This document shows, in pieces, positions 19,973 to 29,408 of a stretch of 29,408 nt of DNA. Origin of the DNA: Calcarisporiella thermophila CBS 279.70. Taxonomy: Eukaryota > Calcarisporiellomycota. The translations under genes were made by a program, and so were the position numbers. The stretch spans positions 14,749 to 44,156 of the forward strand of contig NW_027192217.1 of NCBI RefSeq assembly GCF_041956535.1, given 5' to 3'. The notes beneath the pieces were generated by a model. That model worked only from the letters and a program-made list of their open reading frames with translations. It had not been told where the DNA came from and ran no database searches. Positions within the stretch are counted from its first letter, which is position 1. Every line of letters begins with the position of its first letter.

Positions 19973-20279
19973 AGCCAATGTGTTGTTTTATCGCGCACTT
20001 TAAGGATAGAATTCCTTATGACGACTAACGTTTTGAAGAAAAAAAACGTATTTACCGCCTATATATACATATATCAATTTTCTGATACTATTTTGCTACC
20101 TGTTTGTGTTTGTACAAGTTTATTTCTCTTTAACTTTTGCGAAGGATTGTTTTTTTTATTAAGACTATTGTAAGCACATGATGCGTCTTTTTATTGTGTA
20201 CGAACATGACTGTTTTTTTAATAAAATATATATCAAGTAAATTTACAAGACGAGTTTTGTGCTGTAGACCTGTGCAGTT
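19973..20279. other. convergent 3' region of IDO and Rtp1
   Basis: 307 bases of T-rich and A-rich sequence between two stop codons, with AATAAA-like signals near 20218. It should hold both 3' UTRs; no gene is seen. Confidence 0.5.
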
Positions 20280-23200
20280 CTACAGCATTTTAATCCCTCT
20301 AACTCCCTCCTCCACTCCACCCATTTCCTCTTGCACCTTTTCGTCCAGTTCAGTAAGAGCCACTCGCGCCTGGTGCCGCACCAACTCATCGCGCCGTATA
20401 TCTGACTCCAAGTAACGCAATAAGCGGATTATGCGACGCAACAAATCAGCTGGAAATTCCTGCAACGGCCTAGTCGAAAGCCCGCGTATGAGGGAGAGGA
20501 CAAGCATCGTTGCAGCTGAAGATGTAAAATAATATCAGGATATTGAAGTGAGAGATAAATAATAAAACAACTAGAGTTTAAGTTTACCTCGCTGTACTTC
20601 CACTGCACTCTCTAAATTTAATATTGAGGCAACAGCTTCAATTAAGTCGTAATAGCGAGGAGAGACAGCAAGTGGAGAAGTCTCACAAGCACAGCCGAGA
20701 ATGGAGAGCGTGGAAGAGCGCAAGTGGGTGCATTCGGCATTACGCAGCATGTGCATGAGCGGATTTAGTAAAACGTTGGCTATAGACGAGTAAACTTAAC
20801 CTCCGCCAATGGATAAAGAAGACAAATTATCATACCATATTTTGCAAGTGCATCCCCGCAGCGCTGCACTGTTTGCAGCAATGCCTCGCCAACACGTAAC
20901 CGAACATCTAGATCCACTCTTGAATCGCAGTAAATTTCTCCCAATTTAATCAAAATATTTTCCCCATGAATATCAGTCATTGCCGATAAGCCTTTAACTG
21001 CATTCAAGTAAATAAAACTGTCTTCATCCTGCACCATCTGCACAAATATATTGAGAATCTTGTCCGCCTCCTTGCCATCTACTAGAGGATCTCTGTTCAA
21101 CACCATTTGGCGTAATATTGCCATACCATGTGCCCTTACAGGCAGAAGCTCGTCCTGAATTGCTCGCATCGCTTCGCGATATTGGCGAAGAGAGTTTTCG
21201 GAAGCGTTGGAGGATACTTCAGTAGAAGCAAGGCGTGCAGAGATTGCGACCCGTAAATCGCGTGCCATTTGTCGAATTTCCTGTGCGGGGTGATTGAGAA
21301 GGTGTTGTAGTTGCTCGTCAGCCATGTGCACAGTGCGAAGATCTTGTTCAGACAAGATCTCGTTATCTTTTAGTGAATAAATTAAATAATTAAATTTGGA
21401 ACCAAAGAAGAGCAGTTTTTCTTAGGTGTCATTACCATGCAAAACTGCAGTAAGCAACGAGAGCGCAAGCGAGAGAATTTCTTCATCATCCTCCTTTGCT
21501 TCAATCTCAGCTTCGAGGCTTTCCTCCGGAGAGACAATATTGGCCAAATCGTCCATCATTCCACTGGATGTGCTACTCTTTTCTTTCTCTGCAGCAGATA
21601 ATGAATTTTTGGATGAAGGTTTGACACTCTCAAGTACACTGCATGCAAAAGAAATAATTTGAAATGGTCGCTTCAAAATAGTTGGGCCGAGATTATCTGT
21701 CATATAGAGTACGATATTGAGCACACTAAGTATTCTAAATTAAAAAAAAAAACATTTTAAATAAGCCCCGGAAATAAACCATTAGTAGCCTAAGAATTCG
21801 ATTCCAATAATTGGGTACATACTTTGCAGACTCAGTGGATTCCTTCAGTTTTTGCAAAGCCATATACTCGTTGAGGAGGTTAATGAAAAAATCTCCCATT
21901 AACTCGTCATTTCCAATATCCTGTAATAGCCCGACGATTACTTCAACGTTAACTTCGGGCCTCCCACCTTCTTCACATTTTACACGCAACTCCGCACCGC
22001 CAGTTGGCCCGGGGGCGAAATAGGGTCGATTTATTGTAACCTCTCTACGTGGCCAGATAATTCGGCGTAAATCCTCTACCCTAGGTAACACACGAAAATA
22101 AGTGGATAGGAGTTCAAGACATGACTGACGGGGGTGAAGTTTGGCGCGAAGACTGGTGGAATAAAGATCGTAGAGGGGAGCTAGCGCACGCTCAAGAAAG
22201 GTCTCCATCAATATGGGGCTTGGTTCATTTCCTACCAAACAGCGGTGAAGGGAATATATAGAGATGCTAAGCTCCTCTTCTGAAGCTATCACTGGATCAA
22301 ACGAGCTGTCAGTTGGTATTTCGTCTCGCGAAGAAACATTCTCTTCAAATCCCCACCAAAGCCAAAATGGCTTGGCTAGTTTTGATACAACAAGTTTTTT
22401 GGTGAGATTGGAAGACTTGTTCGCCATTCTTGCGACCACGTAAGTAGCCGCACGAAGCTTTGGAGACCGTATATCGGTGATTCGTTGGATAATATCGACA
22501 AGCTGCGGAAATATTAGTCCATAGTAGTTTTCCCCGGACTTAGCTTGGCTGGGAACAGAAAGAAGGAGTTTTGCGATTTGATCGAGCTGAGGAAAGGTGA
22601 CTATGTTTTGAAGAAGGGCAATGATTAAAGGATTGCCCATTTTATACCAAAAAGTCTAGTGTGACATACCATCTGGGTTGTCCCCAACCATAAACTCTAA
22701 TACAATGTATACCCCATCCGGTTTGAGCAGAATTTGCGATAGATAGCGCCCGCTTGCACTTCTCAACCAATTTGGAGGAGTTTGCACAGAAGATGACCCC
22801 AAAAGAAGCATTAATGACTCCATCGCTCGAAAGGAGTTGACTCGTTGGAGTATCCCTTCAAGTGTAGATAAACATTCTTTATGCTCAGATTCGCTCAGCA
22901 CCTGTACTAATTCCTCAGTTTCTGTGCTTTGTTTTTCTACGGGACCATGCGCCAGCTGCAGAAGACCACTCAGGATGTCGGTGAGGTAACGATCAAGTAA
23001 GAGAGAGGAGATTGTGGTGTAAGGGACTGGTCCATGAATCGATAAAATTATTTTAGACAAAGTTTCCATTATCTGTAACAAGCGGCGCTGAGAAGAGGAC
23101 TCCACGTCTAGTTCCTTAATCAAGAGATCTGAATATAAGCAAACGTGTTTAGCAATACTAAAATAAAAAAAAAAAAATAAGGTATTGATCACCTCTAGAA

Positions 23201-23662
23201 GCATATGCGGATTGTGATCTCATCGAAATCGGCACACCGACTCCTGGTAGCAAAGAAGGATATACTCCCCATATTACCACGATTTCAATCAGAGTATTCA
23301 CCACCCTGAGGTCCCGAACACCTAATAGATCGCGATCGGAATGGGCTATGCTAATAGAAATCTTAGTACTATATCCAAGAACTTGAAAAGAGAAATAATT
23401 CATACCTTGTTTCTCATCTGCAGCTACCATTTTTACTAATAAATCTTGGATTTTTGATAAAAATCCCAAGCACTCAAGTACAAACTCCCATCGCGATTCT
23501 CTCTCTATGTCGAATATGATTAAATTATGCTAAATGAAACAAGTAAAAAGCATTTCTACCAATTGTCGAAGACGGAGTGATGTGAGCTTGTGCTTGAAGT
23601 AAAACTGTTTTCAACTGCGGCTCTAGAATAGCCCGAGAATGGGGATCGACCACCTGATCCAT
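20280..23662 (-). CDS. rtp1: Rtp1/TANGO6-type RNA polymerase II assembly and nuclear import factor
   Basis: Nine exons (23662-23560, 23504-23406, 23321-23193, 23128-22670, 22600-21823, 21734-21436, 21366-20836, 20779-20588, 20515-20280) encode 941 aa; the eight introns are 55-88 bases with GT...AG ends and frame is kept throughout. The protein is all-helical HEAT-like. Family landmarks in order are an N-terminal segment WGVYPSLLPGVGVPIS, DQIAKLLLSVPSQ, an acidic loop followed by EEILSLALSLLTAVLHDNE (the RTP1_C1 start), HGMAILRQMV, SFIYLNAVKGLSAMTDIHGE, and the C-terminal RAATMLVLSLIRGL ending in LRRIIRLLRYLESDIRRDE (RTP1_C2). In yeast, Rtp1 binds Pol II subunits and nucleoporins and helps import the enzyme; metazoan TANGO6 was found in secretion screens. 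The start is least certain: the frame stays open 5' of the chosen ATG without another ATG, so an upstream exon is possible. Convergent with IDO. Confidence 0.88.
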
Positions 23663-24020
23663 AACCCCTCTTAGCTTCTCGACTGTTCCAAAGTAAAGAG
23701 CTTTACCGTGACTACTAAAATAGACTGCTTAACTATTGGGTAGAGGCCAAGGGCTCATCCCTTATGCTATTGAAAAGCATACTCGGCATGAAAAATAAAT
23801 AGGCATTCTTACAAATGCACTCTCCAGTTTATATCTGATCTTATTCACTTATAAAGGTGATCACCTGGTAAAATCGCGAAAAAGAGATATCTATATAAGA
23901 ACAACCCTCCTATCGTAAATTACTAATTTACAAACAAGGCGAAGTTATGACAAATAAATTAAACCGTTGAAGGGAAAAGGTAAAAGGTACAAATTTCGAG
24001 TTTTCGGCGATGTTCTATTA
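23663..24020. other. intergenic between Rtp1 and the CofD-like gene
   Basis: 358 bases 5' of Rtp1 and 3' of the CofD-like gene. About 45 bases next to the Rtp1 ATG stay open in the Rtp1 frame (ALYFGTVEKLRGV just before the Met) and look coding-like, so an extra 5' exon may lie here. A palindromic GGTGATCACC occurs near 23856-23865. Nothing else was recognised. Confidence 0.4.
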
Positions 24021-25512
24021 TTATTCCACAAGGGCTTCTAATACTCGGCTAAGCTCCTCTTCCACATACACAGGCACACCATTGCTTTCAGCTCCTCGCA
24101 CCGGGACACAATTTATACCAAGGTTTTCAATCTTTTCTACAGGAACTGGCACCGCAGAATTGTCCAGGTATATAAGATGGGTCAAGAAAGCGCTCGCGTC
24201 TAATGCAGGGGTATTCGAGGCTGTAATTGCAGGCAAATCTGATGCAGTTGGAGGGTGTAAGCTCTCATCTGCACAAGTGCAAACCATATCCACTTGTCGG
24301 GAGAAGTTCAAACCATCCGTGATTGCTTGTACGAAGTCGAGAGCGGTGTAACCCGTCGTTTCTCGATCTGTCGATCCGTTGAGAATGAGAATTTTACGGC
24401 GAAGAGTTGGCGAAGAAGCAATGGCATTCCCGATCTTGCGAAGCACCAAGCATGGCCTAGCATATACTCAAGATATATTAGCACATTCTGCCTTGTTAAG
24501 CCACACAATGAAATATGATCTTACATTATAGATGTATAGAGCGATCCAATTGAATAGATGAGCGTCCGTTTTGTGGCCAAAAGTTGCAAGCATCTAGTAT
24601 TCGGGTGGGGAAATAATTCTGCTCCGTACTCATTCATATAAAAGATGCGTTTTATCCTAGCCGGTAAACCTCCACACCGTCTCTTGTCAAACAAGATGTT
24701 TCCGCTCCCGCTAACCGAGGAAGGATGTGAAATCTCGCATTGGCCCACGATATTCTCGCCGTTCTCAAGGGATGCCGCAATAGTTACCATATGATTTGTG
24801 TTAATGACGGGCACAACAGTGGTCGGATCGGATATCCCAGTGATGGCTGCGAATAAGAAAATAGCAGCCTCTAATGAGTTGAAGAAAAGGCGAGCCCCAG
24901 TAAGAAAGAAGTTCCCGATGCTTCCATTGCGATAGTCAAATTTTTTATGGGCGCGCTTTAAGATTTCAAAATGGAAGAGCGAGAGGAAGCCACGTATGGT
25001 CTCCCGTTTACCTGCAGATATCCCGGACCATAATCTATTCCGTGAAAAGTGAAACTAATTGGTTTTTTTTGTTAGGGAAAATCTGTTTAATTTACTGGTG
25101 TCGGCCCTCGACAATATCATGCCACTCTGCTTTAATCCGTGATTCATCATCGCAGGTAGCTGGTAGCCGGTAACTCAACAGATCTTTTATAGCCTGACTC
25201 TCTGAACCCGAGTCGCTGCGCGTCGTATCGATAAGGCGAGTTAGACGTGAGCGTAAATCTCCAATACTCGGTCCACCTACCACACGCAGAATTTCGCTCT
25301 ACAATGCAAAAAATGCATAAGACAGTTGAGCCACACAGAAGAGATGGCGGGATTACCGTTGAGCCACCATTATCAGACACACCCAGTACATAGGCAACAT
25401 CGGGCGTCAACGCCTGCAACTGCTGCACTATGTAGTTGCAGGCAGACCCACCGGAAAAAATTAGAATTGAGCGCCGTTGCGCTCCATTAGCATGGCCATT
25501 TTTTTCGGGCAT
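24021..25512 (-). CDS. CofD/YvcK-like protein (UPF0052; yeast YNL011C family)
   Basis: Four exons (25512-25357, 25298-25096, 25034-24525, 24456-24021) encode 434 aa; introns are 58-68 bases with GT...AG ends. The start holds a Rossmann-like SILIFSGGSACNYIVQQL and the nucleotide-loop motif GVSDNGGSTSEILRVVGGPSIGD across the first splice, equivalent to the ADDGGSSG and GDIRN motifs of bacterial YvcK and archaeal CofD. Later segments DYRNGSIGNFFLTGARLFF, VVPVINTNH and YSIGSLYTSIMP are conserved in the fungal members. CofD transfers 2-phospholactate in coenzyme F420 synthesis; YvcK controls cell shape and carbon metabolism in bacteria and binds UDP-sugars. Fungi are not known to make F420, so the fungal role is unknown. 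No targeting signal is seen. It follows Pho88 and P450 on the same strand but about 1 kb away. Confidence 0.88.
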
Positions 25513-26508
25513 GGAGAAGGGAGAGACGAAAACGAAGGACAGGACTGACTCAATTTGAGGTATGGCTTTTTAAAGCTGAGATAACTTATCGGACTGCGGC
25601 CTTTTTTCTATTTTTATTAAATCGAAAACGTGGAATTTATGGTAATTGGATGTCACCTTTGAAATTAAGCATGGCCAACGTGCATCAGCTCCTTCAGAAA
25701 ATACGTCAAAAAGCAGCCAAATACTAACTTTGAGCACAGCAAACTGTATTTCATCTCTCATGCCAGCCGAAGAAATTGCGAGCTAACTATCGACCTTAGC
25801 GGCACGTGGACACTGGTCTGTCGATAGTATCCTGGAAATAAACTCTGATTGCTCGTTCTGTTTCAGAGAAGGACGTTGAGCAGCCGCCTAAGAAACGTCC
25901 GCCTGTGTTGATTGCTGAACCTATTTCAATAATCCCAGACCTTGCCCTGGTCAGGATTCAATGTTTAATTTGCCTAATGCTCCCTTTCAACTGCTGCAAA
26001 TGAGTTTCATAAAAGCGTATCTCGCTATGATATACTGTAATATATCAAATCTAAGGGATACTCTAGTCGAAAGCAAATCTTTATTCGTTGATGTTACCAT
26101 ACAATGTCAATTAAATGCCCATAGCTTTGGGGAGTTTGGCGTTACATAAAAAACAATAGTGTTGAGATGAAGAAGCCCTAAGTGATTCGACTATGGCGCT
26201 GATTTCATGATATAACCTCTCTGATGTACGACTAATAATGTTCCTTGAGGGTCATTTGTTCAATAAAGTATAGCAAGGCCAACTTGGAAACCCTTTTATT
26301 TTCTATTTTTACGTAATATGTTAAGACTAAAGAAATTATTTTCATAAAGAAGGGACCAACAAAAAAAAAACAATCAATGAGTGGATGTTCTCAGAGATAT
26401 AATAAAGAGAACATTGCCTTTTGAAAATCCTTAAAAAAAATTAAAAAAGCATTATCCCAATTAAATAAACAGTCCACCATATACCGTTTTTATCTAACAA
26501 GCAATACA
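25513..26508. other. intergenic region with unresolved coding-like fragments
   Basis: About 1 kb between the CofD-like start and the Pho88 stop. On the plus strand a TACTAAC branch-point sequence (25721-25727) is followed by TTTGAGCACAG, and a CT-rich tract ending TTTCAG (25861-25866) precedes an open segment reading EKDVEQPPKKRPPVLIAEP (25867-25955). These look like intron ends and an exon, but no start-to-stop model keeps frame. TGACTCA at 25546-25552 lies about 35 bases before the CofD-like ATG. A minus-strand 63-codon frame (25761-25570) could be an upstream ORF. No known gene was identified. Confidence 0.3.
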
Positions 26509-27193
26509 TTATTCATCCTTTTTGCCAGCAGCCTCCTCAGCTTTTTTGATAGATGCCTCATCAGTCTTGGGCTGGGTCATCGCGGCGAATGGTCCTTCCG
26601 CAACGAATGGTCGCTTTAAGTCACCCTCCGCAGCTTTTCCCCACAAATGAATTTGGGCCACTTTGCTTGTCAGAAAGCCGCGCACAGGGATAACAGTCTG
26701 CAGGAATAGAGGTTGGAACGTGCCAAAATAGATGTGGATTCCTGCAATAATAGCCAATCCAATAAGGGTTTGCTTGATCTGTTTTTGGACCTCATCAAGA
26801 TCATATTTCTCATGAGTGGTTACGACAAGTTCACCCTCAGGATTGCCTGGCTTGGGTTCAACATATTTTAAGACGGTTTGATCTAGAAAATGAGCAGAGA
26901 TTAAGGTGATGGTCGAACACTGTGGAATACTTTTCAGCTTATTACCATGCTTTTGAGTAATCTTTGATTTAATGTAGAAGCATCCACCGAGGATCACAAG
27001 CTGAGAAATTACATAAGCAGCCCGGATGCCTAGGATGACATTTGGATCAGTGGTGTCGAATTTACGAGAGACTTGGATCAAGATGAACACTAAGCCGAGG
27101 TTGACAAGCTAAACCACAAACCAACATTATTAAGCCTTTCATCTAGCGATAAAATCTATAAATAATCAGTATAAAATGCACCTGAGACGACAT
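26509..27193 (-). CDS. pho88: Pho88/Snd3-type ER membrane protein
   Basis: Three exons (27193-27182, 27108-26946, 26882-26509) encode 182 aa. The first exon is only 12 bases and gives MSSQ; introns of 73 and 63 bases have GT...AG ends. The joined protein follows yeast Pho88: an N-terminal membrane segment (LVNLGLVFILIQVSRK), DPNVILGIRAAYVISQLVILGG as a second hydrophobic stretch, TVLKYVEPKPG, a third hydrophobic stretch (LIGLAIIAGIHIYF) with FQPLFLQTVIPVRGF, then IHLWGKAAEGDLKRPF and a charged tail rich in Lys/Glu. Pho88 was named for an effect on phosphate uptake but is now known as Snd3, part of the SRP-independent route that inserts proteins with internal membrane segments at the ER. Length and motifs are normal. 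Confidence 0.93.
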
Positions 27194-27479
27194 TCTGGTA
27201 ACGCTAGATTATGAAAAGGATATAAGAAGTGCAGCAGTGAGGTGACCAACTAAAGAAAATTCGGAGACTAATTTATTTACAATTGTGGGAGGCTGCAATT
27301 GGTTAGCCCAAAAAACCTTTTATTTATTCTTATTTGTGTGGAGCAAATAGAATCGAAAATCATATACACATATACGAACTGTCGCAAAGGAATAAGCACA
27401 ACTCTGTAAATAAAACGTGAAGAGGACGTGCTAATTTGGCAGGATATCTTCTTGAAAGCAACATGAGGCCAAATGTATA
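27194..27479. other. intergenic between Pho88 and P450
   Basis: 286 bases holding the Pho88 promoter and the P450 3' end. The 68-codon minus-strand open frame covering it begins inside the P450 terminal exon in another frame and is not a gene. Confidence 0.5.
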
Positions 27480-29289
27480 TCAAATCCTCTTAAATTTTAT
27501 GCGAATGCCCATAATATGCGTAATAAAGGTACCCATCAAAGAAGGCAGCCCATCTCTCCCAGCACTGTCTGCGGCTAACTCCCATCGATATTGCCTCACT
27601 TTCAAAAAATAGAAATGGTTTAATATGATCACATAAATAGGCTACACTTTTGACCTAATAAGCACTTACGTAACATCGATATTATTACCTTCATTTCTAC
27701 CATTGACATCCCCAACCCTACACAATTCCTCGCCCCAATCGAAAAAGGCCAAAAATGGCTCTCTAACTGCTTTCTATCTCCTTCTTCCCATCTTTCCGGG
27801 CGAAATACGTCTACATCTTCGCCCCAAACTGCAGCGTCGCGATGCATCCCCCATATGTGCACTTGCACCGTGGATCCTCGGGGTATCATATATTCACCCA
27901 GCTGATAATTTCTAACAGCTTTGCGCTCTCCAAGCATCACTACTGGTGGCACTAACCGTAGTGCTTCTCGTATAATATTGGCAAGATAAGCTAGTTGTGC
28001 TTGCTCTTCAAACGTTGGAATTTCATCACTGATGGCAGAAAATACCTCAGCTCGAGATTTATCTTGGTATTCGGGATGCAACGCAAGATAGTATACAATT
28101 GTGACAAGCGCAGAAGCTGTGGTATCATTGCCTGCAATAAAGAAGAGAATGAGATTATCCCGCACCTCTCGTTCGGAAAGTTTCATTTGAGAATTCTCCT
28201 CTTCGTTATTAGCAAGCAGCATTAGTGTTAGAAGATCAGCCTTCCGACGGTCTATTTCCATTGACTTTTCTAATTCACGGCGTCTCTCGAATATGAGGTG
28301 AAAGAGCATATTATCAAATTCATCAAGGTGATGATAGACCAGATGACGTTTGGAATATGGAAGCTTATCGAGCATTGGGAGAATAAAGAACAACGGGTTG
28401 TTTCCGTCTAGAATAAAAGGTATGGTTCAGATTTAGCAAACTGTTTGGAATACAATCACTTACTCATTAGATTGCGATACGTGATTACGAGCGGGTTATC
28501 CTGATCCTTAAGCGCTCGAAAATGAACGCCAAATAAAGCATTTCCAAGCCCATCCAAGGTTAATCTATACTTGTTGTTATGGTGAATAAAAAAGATAAAT
28601 GAACAGGAGCATAGGAATAGCAAGAATTAATCTCACCTTGTAAACGCGTCCAAAACATCCAAATTATCAGGATTTGTATCAATAATGCCTTGGAGATCAT
28701 AGAAGCACTCCGCGAAGAGGCGCGTGTTCCAGTTTCGATGGAAGGCCGTATTTATGACTTTAAAACTCAATAATAACTCAATAAAGGTATAAAATAGAGA
28801 TTTTACTTCTTCGGTGTCGCTTCCAGGTCTCGCCATTCACAAAAGCCATATTATCACCCATTAGTTTTGCGAAAAAACTTTTAGGAGATTGTTCTAACAA
28901 GTTCATTTTTGGGAAAGATTCCGGGTGCATTAGTATCTCCCTTGCTAATACTCTATCCCATAGAATGACATGAGGCGCCCCCAATAAGTTATACTAAATA
29001 TTTGTATATGATATTAGAAAACGGGGCGGAAATTGTAAGCGTGAATAAGTGAATACTCTACACGAACAGCCTTTACGCCCCTGGCACATGCATACATACG
29101 GTTCCATACCTCATTATGAGGTGTTCCTTTTGCTTTGGATATTAGAATATACAAACCAGAGATTAACGGGATCCGACGAAAATTACGCGGGAGCAATAAT
29201 TCCAAATAGATTGCGAGAATATAAAAGAAGAGGAACAAGAGGAATAAATGCCAGTATTCAAAGATCAAATTCAAGGATTTCGCTCTCAT
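27480..29289 (-). CDS. cytochrome P450 monooxygenase, membrane-anchored
   Basis: Six exons (29289-29062, 28993-28807, 28757-28637, 28564-28464, 28407-27670, 27598-27480) encode 497 aa; introns are 49-72 bases with GT...AG ends. A hydrophobic anchor (~12-33, WHLFLLFLFFYILAIYLELL) fits ER attachment. Class II motifs are all present: WKRHRRIINTAF (C helix, rebuilt across the 49-base intron), I-helix FIAGNDTTAS (~304-309), ExxR as EALR (~360-363), FRPERW, and the haem loop FSIGARNCVG with ligand Cys ~441. The last exon supplies the normal C-terminus RQYRWEL...GIRIKFKRI. Motifs differ from the sterol enzymes CYP51 and CYP61, so this is a catabolic or secondary-metabolism P450 of unknown substrate. 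It is about 23 kb from the synthetase with housekeeping genes between, so there is no reason to join them. Confidence 0.93.
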
Positions 29290-29408
29290 TTTTTAAAATA
29301 TAGATCTTTTAGGCGTTTACTCTTGTGAGAAAAAAAGTCGAAAAAAGGGTCTGAGTTTCAAATAAGAGATACGCTAAATACTCTTTTTAGAGATATAGAG
29401 CAAGTCTT
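29290..29408. other. 5' flank of the P450 gene
   Basis: The final 119 bases form the presumed P450 promoter or 5' UTR, A/T-rich with no clear TATA element. No other gene begins or ends here. Confidence 0.4.

Noticed and set aside
25570-25761. 63-codon minus-strand frame upstream of the CofD-like gene
   Set aside because: At best an upstream ORF in the 5' UTR; no family match.
27480-29289. P450 as a tailoring enzyme of the A-T-TE synthetase
   Set aside because: The two are about 24 kb apart with many conserved housekeeping genes between them.
1-29408. CRISPR arrays, transposons, viral or rRNA sequences
   Set aside because: No regularly spaced repeats, transposase/reverse-transcriptase frames, long terminal repeats or rRNA signatures were seen on either strand.

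Overview
The window is nuclear DNA of a fungus, most likely an ascomycete. It is AT-rich and compact. The genes are split by 44 short introns that I could place (49-88 bases, almost all GT...AG). The gene set is fungal: COP9 signalosome CSN5, the RNA polymerase II assembly factor Rtp1, a Pho88/Snd3-type ER protein, a CysA-type serine O-acetyltransferase with a mitochondrial presequence, and an A-T-TE NRPS-like synthetase of the fungal quinone/furanone type. I cannot name the species. No transposon, rRNA or CRISPR array is visible.

Left part (1-9.6 kb) is accessory in character. A tRNA-Asp(GTC) is followed by a 936-aa A-T-TE synthetase on the minus strand. A hydrolase of the isochorismatase-like fold is transcribed divergently from it; it carries a signal peptide and has Gly where the family nucleophile Cys normally lies. 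Next come a PEBP/Tfs1-like protein, a DHA1-type MFS exporter, and a secreted, heavily glycosylated, probably GPI-anchored protein of no recognised family. Synthetase, divergent hydrolase and exporter together could form a small natural-product locus; this is inference from proximity only.

Middle part (11.1-20.0 kb) is housekeeping: CSN5 and a TatD-type metal-dependent hydrolase in tandem; the RWD-domain protein Gir2/RWDD1 convergent with TatD, only 36 bases between stop codons; then CysA and indoleamine 2,3-dioxygenase (Bna2) in tandem. CysA and IDO each contain one GC-AG intron with the same donor, GGCAAGTT.

Right part (20.2-29.3 kb) is four minus-strand genes in a row: Rtp1/TANGO6, a eukaryotic CofD/YvcK-like protein (YNL011C family), Pho88/Snd3 and a full-length cytochrome P450 with an N-terminal membrane anchor. 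About 1 kb between the CofD-like gene and Pho88 holds coding-like fragments that I could not assemble.

Gene models were assembled by hand from reading frames and splice sites. Every model keeps its frame across all exons and ends at a stop codon, but no transcript data were available.
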